Below, in pieces: positions 26,539 to 40,400 of a stretch of 64,000 bases of DNA; position 1 is the first letter of the stretch; each line of letters starts with the position of its first letter. Location of the stretch: assembly GCA_905183005.1 (NCBI GenBank), contig CAJJDO010000138.1, positions 62,001-126,000 of the forward strand, written 5' to 3'. The position numbers and the translations under genes were made by a program. A model generated the notes under the pieces. That model saw nothing but the letters and a program-made list of their open reading frames with translations. It did not search any database and had not been told where the DNA came from. This DNA is from Paramecium pentaurelia. Taxonomy: Eukaryota > Ciliophora > Oligohymenophorea > Peniculida > Parameciidae.

Positions 26539-29500
26539 TCAATAGGATTAAACATGTAATGGCCTGTTTGTAGTTTTAAAGTATTTGGCATAGACAAAAT
26601 AACCAGCAACACCCATTACAGCAACTCCAAAAACAACAATTAAGGTAATCCACCACCAATTACTACTTGATTTGCTAAAAAAAATATATATATTATAATT
26701 ACGAATCATCATCATCTGGATCTGGTCCTGGAGGATTTGGACCAGGTGGATTTTTCTTTGTTAAATGAATGACAGCTTAGGCAGTTCCATAATCATTTCT
26801 GGCAGTGATATACACACTCTATTCTTTGATTTAATCTCCCTTTTAAATGAATAATCTTGGATAATCAGTGATTCCATATTTAATTAACATATTTTCTTTT
26901 TATGCAATATTAAAAACAAGATTAGTATGGAGTACAGGCTAATAAAACTTAAGTTAATAATATTACTCTTGATTATGTAGCATCTTTAGAGAGAGTCATA
27001 ACAAATTAAGTAGAGATTTGTGTCATTTATTAATCTTCTTCACCTCCTATAAGTGTGACAACTTTGGTTTAAGTATCTTATATAGCATTATGATCAATGG
27101 TTGGTAATAAATAAACAGCAGCTAAAATACTTTCTTAATTAGTATAAGCAATAGCAACATGATCTTCAAAAAGTGTAAGTTTATTAAGTTATTTCCAAGT
27201 TCCGTAATTTGCAAGCAAAAATGGAACAGTGGCATCAATTTATACAGGTGCTCCTTTAAATGGATCTGAAATATCATATGTGAATGTGACAGCATAAGTA
27301 GCCATAATATTTGTAGATATTAAAGCAGTTGTTAAGAGTTACTTATCTTTTTTGGTTGATTTAATTGCTCTAATTTAATAGAAACGAGTATGACTTTTTA
27401 TTGCAAAGTTTTTGTCTATAAGAGCAAATAGATCAAATTTATCATGCTATCCAAATTTAATGGTACCATTATCAAAATAAAGATCAACAAACCAAACTCT
27501 ATATAGAGCACTGGATAATAATATCTTATAATAATTCACATTGCCAACTTCATATTTGATAACATCAAAATCAGCTGGTTAAAATGGTATAGTAGGTTCA
27601 GTACTTAAAAATCTGGAATCAATAATTTTCCCAGGTTCAAGACTCCAAGTTTTTTCTTCTTAATTTATATTAACTTTATGAACTCTAACAGTTCCATCAT
27701 ATTATTAAGGATCATTATTATTATTATCCAAAACAAAAAGAATTCCATCTTTATATAATAATTTTGATGGATATTTTGCATTATAACCAATCTATTACAT
27801 TGTTGGTGTAGCAGCAGTACATGTTTTACCATCACAAAATGTTAAATAAATATTAACAGTACCTCTTTCTTCACATCCACTAAATACAACTTTTCCATCT
27901 TCAGTTGCTGTTATAGATCTACAATCAGCCCCAATTCCTACAGGTAATTTATGAGTTCCTATCCATTTACCAGTAGCATCTTATAAAATTATTGAATCAC
28001 TTGTTTAGAAGATCATTTCTGTACCTGCAGCAACTCCATCAATAAAATGTTATTAATATTATGATCCATCTGTAATATGATAAATTGTATTAATCATTTA
28101 GATTAAATGTGATTCACATGAATTACAATCAGCATCATATTTAATTACTTATCCAGATTACCATCCAGTTGTTTTTATTTCTAAATATTAATCAGCAGTT
28201 TGATTTGTGAATACAAATTATCCATTTTATTTAGACAATTCATTTTAATCAATACTAATGTAAGTTTAAGTATTTATATATTTAATAGGATATGAAATTT
28301 ACATAGGTTTTGTAATTACTTAATTAGTAATATTAACAGTTGCCATTAATTAAGTAACATATTGATTAGATAGATGTGATGGTTATAATATAGCAATAGC
28401 ATCCCTTAAAAATCCAATCATTTTTTAAATGTTTTATTGATTATTGACATACATGTACATTTAATCATGTCCAGCTGCAGCCATATTCATAACTTAACCA
28501 TCATTAATTTTTAAATGTGTTTTAACTACTTTGTGTAATGATAATTAATATAAAACATCTGATTCATAAACTAATATTACAGTTTCTTATGTAGATGGAT
28601 CTAAGGCACGTACAAATAAGAATCCAGTTTAATAACAATAATCTGTTGTTAATGGTGTTTGAATAACATAATCATATAATGGTAACTCCTTCATCAAATA
28701 TATATTACTCAATTTCTCGTAATTATATTCTTAGATCTTGAATCCTAATGTTTCACTTTTTTGAACAATAAATATTGTTTTCATTCCTAAATATACTCTA
28801 ACATCAGCACCAGGGATAATATCAAATATATAAATTAAAGTAAAAGTATTTCTCATGTCTCCAAAGAAAATACAATCTTTTGATTAAATTAATACAAATT
28901 CACTTTTGAGAGCAGGATTACCAAATACTCTTTTTGGTTCAAATATTCTATCACTTCCTTATTCTTTCATTGTTTAACTAGAAATTATATGTTTTGTTGG
29001 AGTTGGAAAGAATCCAAACCAAGCATCAACTTCTTTTTTATTAGGTAATACAACATAGATGGCTTTTCTTAAAACAGTAAATGATGTAATCTTATTTTCT
29101 GGTAATTCATCATATTTTATAGCAAATAATGGAGATGATTAATCATGAGTACTTTCATAGACTGATATTTAATAATCATGTTCAATAAATTAAAATGTTA
29201 ATACATCCCCTTCTTCTGCATCCCAATCAAATTAAGATGTACTTGGATTTAATAAATTTGGAATTTTGAATTTAGCATGTTCTTCACAATGAACATCTCT
29301 TGATAATTATGTTTTGGTTGTACATTCAAAAATTTCAACTTATTTATTTGATTCCAATTAATAAAGGAACCAAAATTTATGTGCTCCAGACCAATGTGGA
29401 TCTATGAGTATATCTGCATATGCCACATCAGTTACAGTTGGAAAAGTCAATCCAGTCACATTTAGTTCCCAAACTGTATGAATGTCAACATTAACATGAT

Positions 29501-31152
29501 CTTTTTATGAATCATCTCCATTTGTATATATCAAATTTGGTCCAGCTGCTAATTCTTAAACAAAAATAGGATCAGAAGGATGTTACATTACTTTTGGGAA
29601 TGGATCATGATCAACAGGATAAATGTTTGTATCACCTTCTTTAATAATTTAATATTTTAATGATGCTTCACATTTTTTTTTATCTTATCCAATAGCTGAG
29701 AATTTAACTTCATTATCTCCAAGTGTAGCATCATATGAATGAACTGCTAATCTTGCATATCCAACTTCATATCTATATGCAAATGAGTTTGTGATAGCAA
29801 TCAAATCTGGTTCATAGGGATTTGTCAAATATATTTTAGTTAGTAAAGTTTCTGTATGAATTAAGTATTGATGATCTGAATTATATATATAAAAAGTATT
29901 TCCTCCTGGATTTACAATTAAAAATTGTTGACTTGCAAAAATAAATGAAGGATGTTTAGCTTCGAATGCATCCAACCAACCTCCTTTTTATATTCCATCA
30001 ATATATTCAATTACTGATTTCTAATGAACTACTGCAATATGAACATGATTTATTCCTTCATAATCTATTTTATTATTAACATCAAATGCATAAGCTAAAT
30101 CTGTTCCTACATCAATCTTTCTCTTAAATTTGAATTCAAATTTTGAATTTACAAAATATATATATATACCATTATATGCATCCAATATATAAATATCACC
30201 ATTAGGCATTATTTTAAAATCTATCAATGTAAATTTAAAATTTTCTTAATCTTCTGGTTTAATACCTAAATCTTGTATCAATTGTTTTTTATCCAAATGC
30301 TTATCAGTTTCTACAATTTCATTCTAAGCATTATTTTTTAATAAATCAATTATACAATCACCATCAAGATTTGTTATACTGCTTCCTGGAGTTCCATAAG
30401 CATATTGACCTCTCAATAAGATTCTAAGAGGTTCCTCATCAGAAAAACCATCACCAATATTTTGAGCATTGTAAACATGATATTATACCTTTCTGTCATT
30501 AACAATTTTATATTTTATAGAATCAAATGTCTTCTCTGTAATAATAGGAGGTTCTCCCTTTTTTATTATATAAACATAATTCTTTCCTGGCTTTGTATCA
30601 TCACCTGGTTCAATGCAATCAACTAAAAATGTATCTCTGTCTATATATTCAAGATCCAAACATTTCATAAGCATATTGTTACTTAAGAAATTAATTTCCT
30701 TTGTAAATGAAGGAGCAATATTCATCTAGATTTATTTTCTATAATGATTTATTTTTCATTACCCTTCTGAATAGTATATCCACCAAGAATAGTCATCATA
30801 ATCTTGTCCCATAAATGCAAAATCATTAGTCCAAGCACCAGTTTCAGGAATATCAAAGGCTCTTGTAGCTACAATATCAATCTAATCTAAAAAGTATGAA
30901 TATTCTATATACGAGCAAAATGATTAGCCTCACTTATTTTATGTAAAGGTTATTCAAGTTGAAATAGTGATGTAGGTGAATCCAATGAATAAATCAAATT
31001 ATCACCTTCAATAAAGTTTTTGATTTCCCATTTATAATATTCCTTTACAGTTGGATAGACATGATCTTATTCTTAAATCGTCCCTAAAATACAATGAAAT
31101 TAATACTGCAAGTAGATATAACCATAATTGGCATTAATGCCAATAGGTACAT
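26539..31152 (-). CDS. large type I membrane protein (cluster family)
   Basis: About 1,494 residues; five introns of 23-28 nt were placed and the spliced length is an exact multiple of three. It begins with a signal peptide (MYLLALMPIMVISTC); an in-frame ATG at 31167 would add five residues. The ectodomain carries propeller-like repeats (GDIYILDAYNGIYIYFV, GKNYVYIIKKG) and the family segment IAPSF...TFLVDC. A Pro/Gly/Asp linker (PPGPDPDDDDS) leads to the helix SSNWWWITLIVVFGVAVMG and a short basic tail. The linker/helix junction has an intron at the same place as the gene at 37488-42022. Proposed site is the cell surface; ligand and function are unknown. Confidence 0.82.
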
Positions 31153-31210
31153 ATGTGCTGATATCATAAATTATTAATTAATGAAGAATATGTTTAATTT
31201 TTCTACATAT

Positions 31211-32210
31211 AATATGACATCAGAAATATAAGATTATATATTCTCATACTCATTTAGCTATATTAATTTTATTATTTTCAGCTTTAAACTTCAAATATCT
31301 TTATTTTTATCATTATTGTTGTAGCCTAATAATACTCAATCATGTGATACAAGACTGAGTTCATTCAAATTGTGAAATTATTGAATGACATTTGAAAGAT
31401 ACATTCTTTGAACGAGTCAATTTAATATATAGTCTGAATAATGATCAATTCATTTTGGATTGTATCGATAGTCAGAAATTACCATTCACAAATAAATTGT
31501 TTCTTTTTGACAAGAATGGAAATATAAGAATTTATCAATATTGAAATTATATTAATTTAGAAGAATTTCATAAAGCGTGATGTTTACAATATTACTCTAA
31601 TCACATTTTATCAAGCTATCAACCTTTTCAATACTCAAATAACTCTTTGGTAAATCATCAGAGTTTTGAATACTGATTTTGAAACAAATGAGTTACTCAA
31701 TCCCAAACATGTGATCACATTGCTACTACCAAAGATAGAGACTACATTTTTGTTACTTACTAATTCAATTATAATAATGTTTATCATGTTTTTAAATGTG
31801 CAACCCCTAAACTTTTTGAATCTCATTAATTCGAAACCATCTAATCAATAGATGGACTATTTAATGTCTTCTAAGTTGTTATTATTCGCAATTATGTAGT
31901 TTTTTTAATTCTAATCCTGAAATACCGAGAAACTATAAAGTACTACTTAACATCTATAGATTATGTACCAGTCTACAATAAATCTGATTTTATTTACAAC
32001 AAAATTTGGTAAAGGATTACTTTGAAAATTAATCTTGCTATTCAAGATCTCACATTTAAAAATTGGTATTAAAAATTTACTTAAAATTCTTAATGTGGAT
32101 ACTAAATAAAATTTATTTATCATAGATACACCTTTGAGCATTTTTTGAGTTATTACATGAAAAGAATATTCATAATTGAATCTATTTGCATTCATCAAAT
32201 TCAGTATGTT
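31211..32210 (+). pseudogene. decayed paralogue of the membrane-protein family
   Basis: Fragments look like the family: a hydrophobic leader (LQISLFLSLLLQPNNTQSC), then YSLNNDQFILDCIDSQKL and NKLFLFDKNGNIRI, comparable to the FLVDC and FLFING segments of its neighbours. Further pieces such as KDRDYIFVTYQFNYNNVY follow. They sit in different frames and are interrupted by repeated TGA codons that short introns cannot remove. It lies between two intact members, divergent from the one on the left. Boundaries are approximate. It could instead be a poorly modelled gene. Confidence 0.45.
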
Positions 32211-33251
32211 TAATTAACAAGTTCAATTAAAATTACACCTATTTATTGTAATTATTCTTTAATTTAATTCATATCATCAAAAGGAAATATTAGATTAACG
32301 CTTACAAGTAGCCAAAATTATTTTCAATACCTATTGTAGAATCATATCTGTTACCAAAATATTCAATTTAAGGAGTACATTTTATCAAATTAGATTTAAT
32401 TACTTAATCTAATTATGGATATTCTTATGTGTATAAATTCTTAAACTATATCGAAATCTTATGTTATTCATTATTTATAGTCAGGACTCTCTAAATTAAT
32501 ATTCTAAAAATTGTGCTATTAATAAGAACCAATTATGAACGTATTATTTGAATCCAACTTATCAATTTCATCTCCTCAATAAGTTAATTAACTCAATAAT
32601 ATGTTTAAATTTCCCTCGTAAATGTATACGCATATAATAATATGTAATAATGATTATGTATTGACATAAATATGAATAACTTTAGAAGGACAAACAATTA
32701 TTAGAAGATTTGGTTGATGTCTTTTAGCGAAAGTATAATTGATTTATTAATAACAGAGTATATATTATAAAATGATATCATTATAATCTATTTTTTATTA
32801 CTAATTATCATTTGTAAGATGTTCCTTTATTATTCATTATTAATACTGATTTTTTAACTATATTTTATCAACCCATAATAACCTTTAAATTGTTTTTCTA
32901 AAAATCTACACTCATCTTTCAAATACTATCTTTTTATCTATAATTTTATTAAATCATCTCTTCTATTAATTAAGCATAGTTTTTATAGTGATATCAATCT
33001 CTTACATGAGAATCCATTTTAAACACTATTTGAATACCAACTTTAAATTACTGCATGTTCTTCTTTAATCTGTCTAAATTATTTTGCAGATTTTAACTAT
33101 AATATTACTAATAATAATATTATAAAATTTGCTTAATAGAGTAGAGACTTATAATCATTCAATTAGTTTTAAACATTAATTAAGCTATAATGAACAAAAA
33201 TAATGAAAAAAATTGTGCATTATTCAAATATTTAAAAATTAATAATTAATA
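32211..33251. other. AT-rich stretch without an intact gene
   Basis: About 1 kb. The first half has short stretches that might be further decayed family sequence (around 32330-32510). The second half shows nothing recognisable. The promoter of the gene at 33252 must lie at its right end. Confidence 0.4.
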
Positions 33252-36200
33252 ATGTTATTATTAATTTCAATATTCCTTAGACACATAGATGCATGCAGTA
33301 ATTATTTTAGATATTCATTAGATATTTTGAAAAATGATTTGGAAATAAGTATATCTACATATGAGAATATGTATTGGGAAATAAAGGATGAATTAATTGA
33401 AGGAGAAATGACAAAGTTCAGATTAGATGGTGATTAGAATGGGACTTACTTTAAATTGTAATAGCCAAACGATATTTATGATAAGAAACATTTTCCTTAT
33501 TGTATCAAATTAAAGCATACTTGTAGAGATTTAAGAAATAATTAAGGCTAGATCATATAGAAAAGGAGAGTTTTGGATGAATGAGTATAGTTTATTGGGT
33601 CAAGACTCATAAGGATTTCATATATATATAATATAGGATGAAGTGTTTAGATAATTGTCACTTTAATAAGCTTGTACAGATTTTGATTATTTGGATTAAA
33701 ATAATTTTGTTGTTGTTTGTTAAGATAATCAAAAATTAATTATAGAGATTATAAATAAGAATGGAACAATTCTACATGCCTATTCCAAATTTATGTAATA
33801 AAAAAGTAGAATTAATTTAACTATTTATAAAATTAGAATTTCATATCTGTTAATCTATATCCCAGCATATGAAGAAGAAGTTGTAAGTATATAATCAATA
33901 ATTAATGTATTTGCTATTGATTCATACTAAATATAAGAAACACCTTACTATTTAGATAAAAAAAAACTGTCAGAATTGTTTTAAAATGAACTTAAATATT
34001 TTTCTGTGATTGATGTTTAAGTCTATTCAAAAAAATTATTTGTTTTGGATTATAGATTGGGGCCAATTTAATTAATAATGGATAATAAGGGCAATTTCAC
34101 AAATGCAAATTTAATAACTTCATCCTCTTACATAATAGAATTTTATGGTTTTTCAATCAGAAATAATGAGGAAATTATTGTATTTGGATTTTTATAGAAA
34201 AATTAGATAAGTATGAGGGTTATAAAAAATGGAAGATATGATACTATTGTAAGAACATTTGAAAAAGAAGACTTTTCTTTAGGTCATTGTGGAGTTCAAA
34301 TAACTCCTTCTTATTATTTGATCAAATCTAATAAAGAGCTTATGATATTTGATGATTTGCAATTAGTAGATAGAATTCAAATATCAAAAGAAGTTTTCAT
34401 TGCAAATCCAAATTTTAATCTCTATGTATTTTTTTATTCAAATAAAGCAGAATTTTATGAAATCAGTTCAGGTATATTGACGTTTCAAAAATAAATATAA
34501 AAATCAGAAAATTAGAAATATTTCAAATTATTTGACATTAAAAATACTAATTGTTATGTTGATATAGTATTATAGGTGTATGAAAAGTCAGATGCTTAAA
34601 TACATACAAATTATAACAATAACTTTTATAAGGAAAGAATAGTTTATTATCCTCCATATCCACAAAAATATTACATATGGCCTAGAATAACTAATGGACC
34701 AAATGTTTAATAATAGATAATTATAAGAAATGATTAAATGTAAAAGATAGATATTAAATTTCTCTCATTGTCCCCTTTGATTATAACAGGAATAAGTTAA
34801 TTTGATTAGAACAATTTAATATTCAGTATCATAAATAATAATTTGGGTCTTAATTAATATTTAGTTTAAACAGAAAATTTGAGTACCTTCATTTACGTAT
34901 GCTAATTAAATGAATTAGAATAGAAATGTTAATAAAAGAGTACATTTTATCCATTAATAAAATTGATGGATGATAATATAGAATGGACAGAAGTAGGGAT
35001 GTATGATTCATATATTGGTATTAAGACTCAAAATAATCATGTAATCACAATTTATAGAGTTGGTGATTCAAAGATTGTTCAAATATTTCAAATAAAAACT
35101 TCATTATAAGATGAGAGAACCCAAATCACTGATTTTGCAATAAATGAATATTTTGTATTTGTGCTCATTAGTGGAATGAATGAGATACAAATCTATTCTA
35201 TATCTCTAAAATAATAAATTGATACTATATAAAATTTAGATAATGCTTAAAAAGTTTATATTAGTAATACCTTCAATAAGAATCTATTATTTATCAAATG
35301 TAATAATATAATCATAATTGGACATTATGTTAATGAATTTAATATCATATCTTAAATCTAAGTTACTGATTAATAAAGTGTTCAATTAATTCTATCTATC
35401 TTCAGATCCACTTTAGTAATTGTATACAAGACAGTTACTGAATAAGGTATTTTGCAATATTTGATTCATAATTTGAACTCAGTAACACTTTTAAGAAGAC
35501 TCCCTATATATTATTATTAATTGCCTTAAAAACTTTAATTAGCTTCTAATCCTCTTAAGAATTTGATATTGGTTACTGCATATTCAGTATATACATAAAC
35601 AACTGTTATTTTAATTTACTAAATAAATGAATATTAGAGAAATTCACTATTGACTGTTATTGACACATTTGATTATTTTGAAAGTGAATTAAATTATTGT
35701 GTTGCTGGGATTGATAATACAGTGATATAGTTCATATATAAAGGAAAAGTGTATAGTTATTTATATTTTGAGTAGCCAAGAATTTATATAAATTAATTGA
35801 CTGATTCTACTCACTTTTAATCAAATTTGATGTTGTAGTAATAAGAATGGAATGACTATTATAATTAAAAGAGGGAATATAATAAGGACATTATAGTAAT
35901 TGATATGTAATTGGAAATGTAATGGAAAAAGGATAATATCAATTTAGAATTTGGGGAATGTGAGAAAGTTTAGACAATATAAATAAATAATGATTGGATA
36001 TAAGGATAAAGAATTTAATATAAATTATCTTGTATTTTGTGTACAACTGATAATGATAGTGGTTAAATTTATTTGTTGAATTAATTTTAAAAGTCTAATA
36101 GACAAATATAATCAAAATCAATATAAGAATTTATCAAATTTGATCAAAATTTCGTTTTAATTTTATCAGAATTAACAGGTACAAAATAATATTTGTAATT

Positions 36201-37458
36201 TGTCAATAATTTTGGAGACATCACAAATGAAATTGAATTATAAAGTGAATAAAATAATTATGTAGCAACTAAGTTATATATATTAACTAAACAAATTTTG
36301 GTTATTTTATATGAAAATCCATCAGGCAAAAAACCTGAATTATGGTATTATTATTGTTGGGAATAATAAGAAAATTAGGATTGTAAAGTAATGGGTAAAA
36401 TGGAATTTTAGGATAGAAAAGTAATAACAGAAATGCATTATTTTAATCATGTGCAAATTATACTTACTGAAAGTTAAACAGAATATCCTACTATTTATTT
36501 TTATTCATTGGAATTGGATGACAAAGTATTTGTTATTCAATAATTTAATTTAATAATCAATAAAGATTATTTCCATTAAAGTTTTAATGTAACATCTTTT
36601 GATGTTATGAAACTATCTTAAAATTAAGGTTGTTTGATTTTATCTGAATTTCAAATTGGTATTATAGTAATAAAAATGAATTTGACAAAGGATTAGGTGA
36701 GTGTTTTATAATATAAATATTTGGAATTGCCATTCAGTCAATAGAAATTAGTGAATCCATTAGAGAATAAATTAATAAAGATAGAGATTTTTAAATAGGG
36801 GAATAATAATTGCAACATGATTTTAGTGGATTAGATAAATGAAAGTTATTAAATATAGTTGAAATATGAGAGAGGGAATTTTAAGATATAAATAATATAA
36901 GTGTTTTAGAAACTAGGGAATATAATAAAATTACGATCAATAGGTGTGATAGATGATTATCTATTATAATTGTATAGATATGAAAATAAGAATTATTATT
37001 GTCTTTATGACATTGAAGAGAATAAAGATGTAAGAAATAATGCAGGAATATGTAAGGCAGGTCTGAAATAAACTGGATAAGATATGATATTATCACAAAA
37101 TTTTATAGTATAGAAGAATTATATAGGGAAATATTAATTATTGATAAATAGTTATGATGATAGGAGTTTATCATTATATACAATAGATTAAGTGGCTAAG
37201 ATTGTAGTTAAGAATACTAAAGATTTAAAAAATTATTCAGTAAATTTAATAGCAGTAAATCCATATAAATAAGTATAATTGGGAATAAATATAACTATGA
37301 CTTCATGTCCGATAGCTGATTAAGATATGACATTATTTTTTATACTTTTGATAATTGTGGTGGGAGTACTGTTGATTGGAATAATCATTTGTGTGGCAAT
37401 CCATATGTGTATAAATAAACATCGTAAGAGAAGACGATCATATAAGGCCATTTAATGA
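33252..37458 (+). CDS. large type I membrane protein (divergent cluster member)
   Basis: 1,393 residues with one 25-nt intron at 33502-33526. It starts with a signal-like segment (MLLLISIFLRHIDAC). The ectodomain contains repeated beta-type units, for example KKLFVLDYRLGPIQLIM and NNFVVVCQDNQKLIIEI. Near the end, CPIADQDMTLFFILLIIVV and VGVLLIGIIICVAIHM form one long helix, followed by CINKHRKRRRSYKAIQ, a strongly basic cytosolic tail. It is similar in size and layout to the neighbours at 26539-31152 and 37488-42022 but lacks the acidic linker and the NWWW motif, so it is more distant. The next gene starts only 29 bp after its stop, on the same strand. Confidence 0.8.
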
Positions 37459-37487
37459 TTTGTTCTTAAATATATAATTATAATTCG

Positions 37488-40400
37488 ATGACATAATTTA
37501 TTTGCGTCACGATTTTGTCTGCTTTTTTTGCTCTTCTTGGGTAGGCATCTGAATGTGGTAATGATCAATTTTATGCTAAGAATCTTTGATATAAGAGTTT
37601 ACAATAATTGGAACAGTGAATGAGTCTTTATCTTGGGATATGAGAAAGAATTTTTTTAGAGGAAGTGATTTGAAATTCAATGTTTCTTTACCAGGTCGTC
37701 CATATATGGATACATATGAGCCTATTTAATAGATGGGATTTGGTACTAACCATGGAGATGAAGGTATATTTGATAATATATATCTTTTCAGATATTGGTA
37801 TCATCCTTACTTTAAAGCCTAGAGTTAATTAAGAAACAAGAGCTTGGATGAATGATTTCATATTTTTAGAGTAAAATGAAACAGATGTGGATATTCATTA
37901 TTCAATCAAGTAAATATTGATATCATATTATTTTTAGTGATCCAATGAATACTCGTTAAACACCATATTTCTCTGATTTCATTACAGTACATAAAAGTGA
38001 TTCCTTAGTTTGTTTTGATGCTGATTTTGTCACTGAGACAACTATTATTGTAGATTGTACTACAGCATTGGCTGGGATAGCTAATGGATTCATTTTTATA
38101 GATGTTAAGACTGGAGAGAAACATATATAAAATAATGATAATCCTCATAATTATAATAAAACAAAAGCAAGAAGGATTGCTACTCTTAATTATACAGGTA
38201 AGAGTTCAGATGGATTTTCGGCACCTGCTAAATCATATTTATTTAGAGGTGAACCTGCATGGGCAACAGAGAATAATACATAAGATAAATTAGATAAAGA
38301 TTGTGAACTTGAAGTTTTCTTGATTGATATAAAATCTGAGGTTGATTAAAAATATGTGGCTATGTTGAATGTTACAATATTAAAAACTTTATTACCTGAA
38401 CCAGTAGAAAATTTCTCTTTAATTGATTTTCAAGTTGAACCTAATGGAGAATTATATGTTTTAGATGCATTTAATGGTGTATATGTATTAGAATTAACAA
38501 ATACTAATTAATTTAAATTATTGTAACATTTTGAAAATCCATCAAAAGAATAAATTTATGCATTTGATTTCAATTATTTAGGTAATCCAGATGGAACTTA
38601 TACTTAACATTTAGTATTAGCATATAAAAATAAAGTTGTTGTTTTTGAAAATTTCAGTTAAAAATTTACATTCTAATTACCTCATTAAGCTGTATATGGA
38701 GAATTGAAATTATCAATGAGTTAAGAGTTTTTAGTAATTGTCTAAAAATAAGGAACTTATTTATATCATATACAAGAAACTATGTTACTTTTTAAGAATG
38801 AAGAATATTTTGAATAAGTTCTTGTTAATCCATATTATCCTGATATGATTGGAATTAATTAATAAAGAGCATATAGATATGGACTTAGTAAAGGATATTT
38901 GTAAATGTTTTCATAAAAAGAACCTACTGCAACCTAAATTTAATTTAATCTTAATTCATGGCCATAAAATGGTGTTAAAATGTGTTCAATATTAATAAAA
39001 TGTACAATCTTATAATAAAATGATACTAATATATATAGAACATCAAATGATCCTTTTCCAGATTAAATTGTTTATCCTTCAAAATCAATAGTTGTAGATC
39101 TATTAGCATCTGGACCTAGTTTAATGTATAAATAACTAGTCAATAATTCAAATGTAGATGTGACATTAGATTCTATGTGGGAAGTATTTGTAAAAGGTGT
39201 TGATTTACCAGATGCTAAAGATGTTGTCTATGCAGATTTATTAGTTTTAGATCAAGGTGATAGAGTATATTTCCTCTTTTAAACACCAGATCAAAATTGT
39301 ACTATGATTAGATGTAGTAATCAAGATCTAAAGAATACAACTCTATAAAAATGTACTTAAATAGATTAGTTTCATGTTCCATTTGTATTAAATAAAACTA
39401 AGAACTCTTTTACTTGGTGGTAAACTTATAATATGGTCACTTATGTTTATTAGGAAAGTGATTTCTTAGTAAAAGTTTTCACAAGTTCTGGTTCAAGTTA
39501 AGAAACTGGTAAGATAGAGTTTGATTCTAAAGATTTAACTAATAAGATTAATTCATTTGTATATCTTTAAAATGCAGTCTTTTTAGTTTAATCAGCTAAA
39601 TATTAAATAAGTGTTTGGAGTGTAAGAGGAGATATAAAAGAATTATATGTAATTAATTAGAATGTACTAAGATAATAAGGATATAATGGTACTTTCATTC
39701 CTAAAGCTGTATTTGGTAATCCAAAAATCAGAGGATAGATAGTATTCATTTAAACATAAGAAGAAATCTTAATTGGAGAATTTGCAAATGGAAACAATAT
39801 TCATATTTTTCATTTGATGCACATTATACCTATAATATAAAAATCTCAAGTAAGTATTGCTATTGGTCCTCTTACATTTACTATTGTTCAAAAAACAGCT
39901 AGTGAATAAATCATTGAAGAATATAATTGGGAACATTTACAATTAATTACATTAAATAAGAGATTGCCACTTTATAAGTATTAATTATAAGAACCATTAA
40001 ATATTGATTATTGTTCATAATCAGGATGGCTATTTGTAAGAGCTATTGATACTGCACTCTAAGAAACTGTAATTTTAGTTTATGAACCAAATGTATTATC
40101 TCATGTTTCATTACACAAAGTCATTCAAACTGGTTATAAAATCAATGATGTATTTGATATGGCAGTTGATGGTAATTCATAAATGTTTATCTACTTTAAT
40201 GATAATAAAGTTAATAAATTTATAACTCTATTATAAGATGCTGTTTTAACAATTGAACCTAAAGAAGATGTTCTATAGTATGTAAATAAACTTGAAACAA
40301 GTGTTTAGATTAGTAGTGCTTTAGGTGGAACACCTTTAGTAGTAAATGAAAAAATTAAATTAATGAATACAGACTCTAAAATAATAGTAAAATAAAGTTC

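Noticed and set aside
33560..33610. TGA interrupting the membrane protein at 33252
   Set aside because: Removing the 25-nt intron at 33502-33526 puts the region in the open frame.
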